In this document: piece after piece, positions 6,280 to 6,550 of the stretch
How positions within the stretch are numbered: position 1 is the stretch's first letter
Layout: every line of letters starts with the position of its first letter
Notes under the pieces: model-generated
Database searches by the model: none
Told to the model about the DNA's origin: nothing
The model's input: only the letters and a program-made list of their open reading frames with translations
NCBI GenBank assembly: GCA_013813825.1
Contig: JACCRA010000016.1
Span: 1 to 6,550, forward strand
Origin: Pyrinomonadaceae bacterium
GTDB lineage: Bacteria; Acidobacteriota; Blastocatellia; Pyrinomonadales; Pyrinomonadaceae
DNA length: 6,550 bases
Direction of reading: 5' to 3'
Position numbers and translations under genes: made by a program

Positions 6280-6301
6280 CGCCGCGCCGGGGGGCGCGGT
6301 G
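6280..6301 (+). terminator. GC-rich hairpin just after the lipoprotein gene
   Basis: CCGCGCC (6282-6288), GGGG loop, GGCGCGG (6293-6299) make a perfect 7-bp stem. It extends by a G-T and a C-G pair to 6280/6301. It starts 20 bases after the stop codon, the usual place for an intrinsic terminator. No U-tract follows (TCACCAAG), so it may be a weak or Rho-assisted terminator or an mRNA 3' stabiliser. Confidence 0.45.
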
Positions 6302-6392
6302 TCACCAAGCATTGCTAGCCAACTTTCGTGGCTACAGGTATCTCGCGGGCGACGCTGAAAAATGGAGACTGTTGAAAATCATGAGGCATGCT

Positions 6393-6550
6393 ATGAGAAA
6401 CAAGATCGAGTTAGCTTCGGCTGACACACTTTTGTCGCTGGCTTTGATCATCCTGTTCTTCTCGACCGGAAGCTCTGCCGCGAGCCAAGACCAGCCGAGC
6501 GTCGCCAAAGACTCTGTCCAAGCGACCGCTTTCACCTTTAACGTCTATCG
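6393..6550 (+). CDS. N-terminus of an exported protein (3' end outside window)
   Basis: From ATG 6393 the frame reads MRNKIELASADTLLSLALIIL, then FFSTGSSAASQDQPSVAKD and on to the window end with no stop, about 52 residues. It shows an SPI-type signal peptide: a basic start, a hydrophobic core at about 12-24, and a small-residue site near SSAAS. The start is ambiguous. ATG 6381 is in frame (adds MRHA) with GGAG at 6364-6367, 13 bases away. ATG 6393 has GAGG at 6383-6386, 6 bases away, which is better spacing. The visible mature part (SVQATAFTFNVYR) is too short to assign a family. It lies about 130 bases after the lipoprotein gene, beyond a hairpin, so it may be a separate transcript. Confidence 0.65.
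   Translation, partial: MRNKIELASADTLLSLALIILFFSTGSSAASQDQPSVAKDSVQATAFTFNVY

Overview
The window reads as a piece of a chromosome from a GC-rich, Gram-negative-type soil or environmental bacterium. The best guess is Acidobacteriota, class Blastocatellia. This is inference from gene content, not from a marker gene. The pointers are a CadC-type winged-helix/TolB-like/TPR regulator, a secreted vanadium haloperoxidase-like enzyme, a tail-fibre-like protein with GxVGIGTxxP repeats, and exported proteins with SPI or lipoprotein signals. There are no rRNA or tRNA genes, no CRISPR array, and no transposase or integrase.

Layout. Positions 1-1283 (minus strand) hold most of a membrane-anchored transcription regulator; its 3' end lies beyond position 1. 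Its promoter can be read at 1413-1441 (minus). The divergent spacer (about 1284-1602) also holds a very stable UACG-tetraloop hairpin on the plus strand. Positions 1603-3015 (plus) encode an exported vanadium-dependent haloperoxidase/PAP2-type protein with the complete vanadate-binding residue set. After about 290 bases with no convincing gene (one hairpin), 3308-3679 holds a decayed C-terminal piece of a second, divergent haloperoxidase-like gene. An in-frame TAG interrupts it just before a recognisable SRIxGGIH motif. Positions 3816-5591 (plus) encode a large secreted or surface protein with an FlgD-like Ig segment, three tail-fibre-type repeats and a C-terminal H-type-lectin-like domain. 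Its base composition changes sharply near position 5010. Positions 5805-6260 (plus) encode a small cysteine-containing lipoprotein of unknown role. From about 6381 or 6393 to the end is the start of another exported protein, cut by the window edge.

How they fit together. Four consecutive plus-strand genes encode products with export signals, so the region looks like a cell-surface/extracellular cluster next to a one-component membrane sensor-regulator. The gaps of 120-800 bases, each gene's own Shine-Dalgarno, and hairpins in several gaps argue against one tight operon. Regulation of the haloperoxidase by the divergent regulator is plausible from position only. I do not see a clearly new defence or mobile system here. 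The most notable items are the nonsense-interrupted haloperoxidase remnant beside an intact relative and the mosaic lectin-tipped fibre-like protein.
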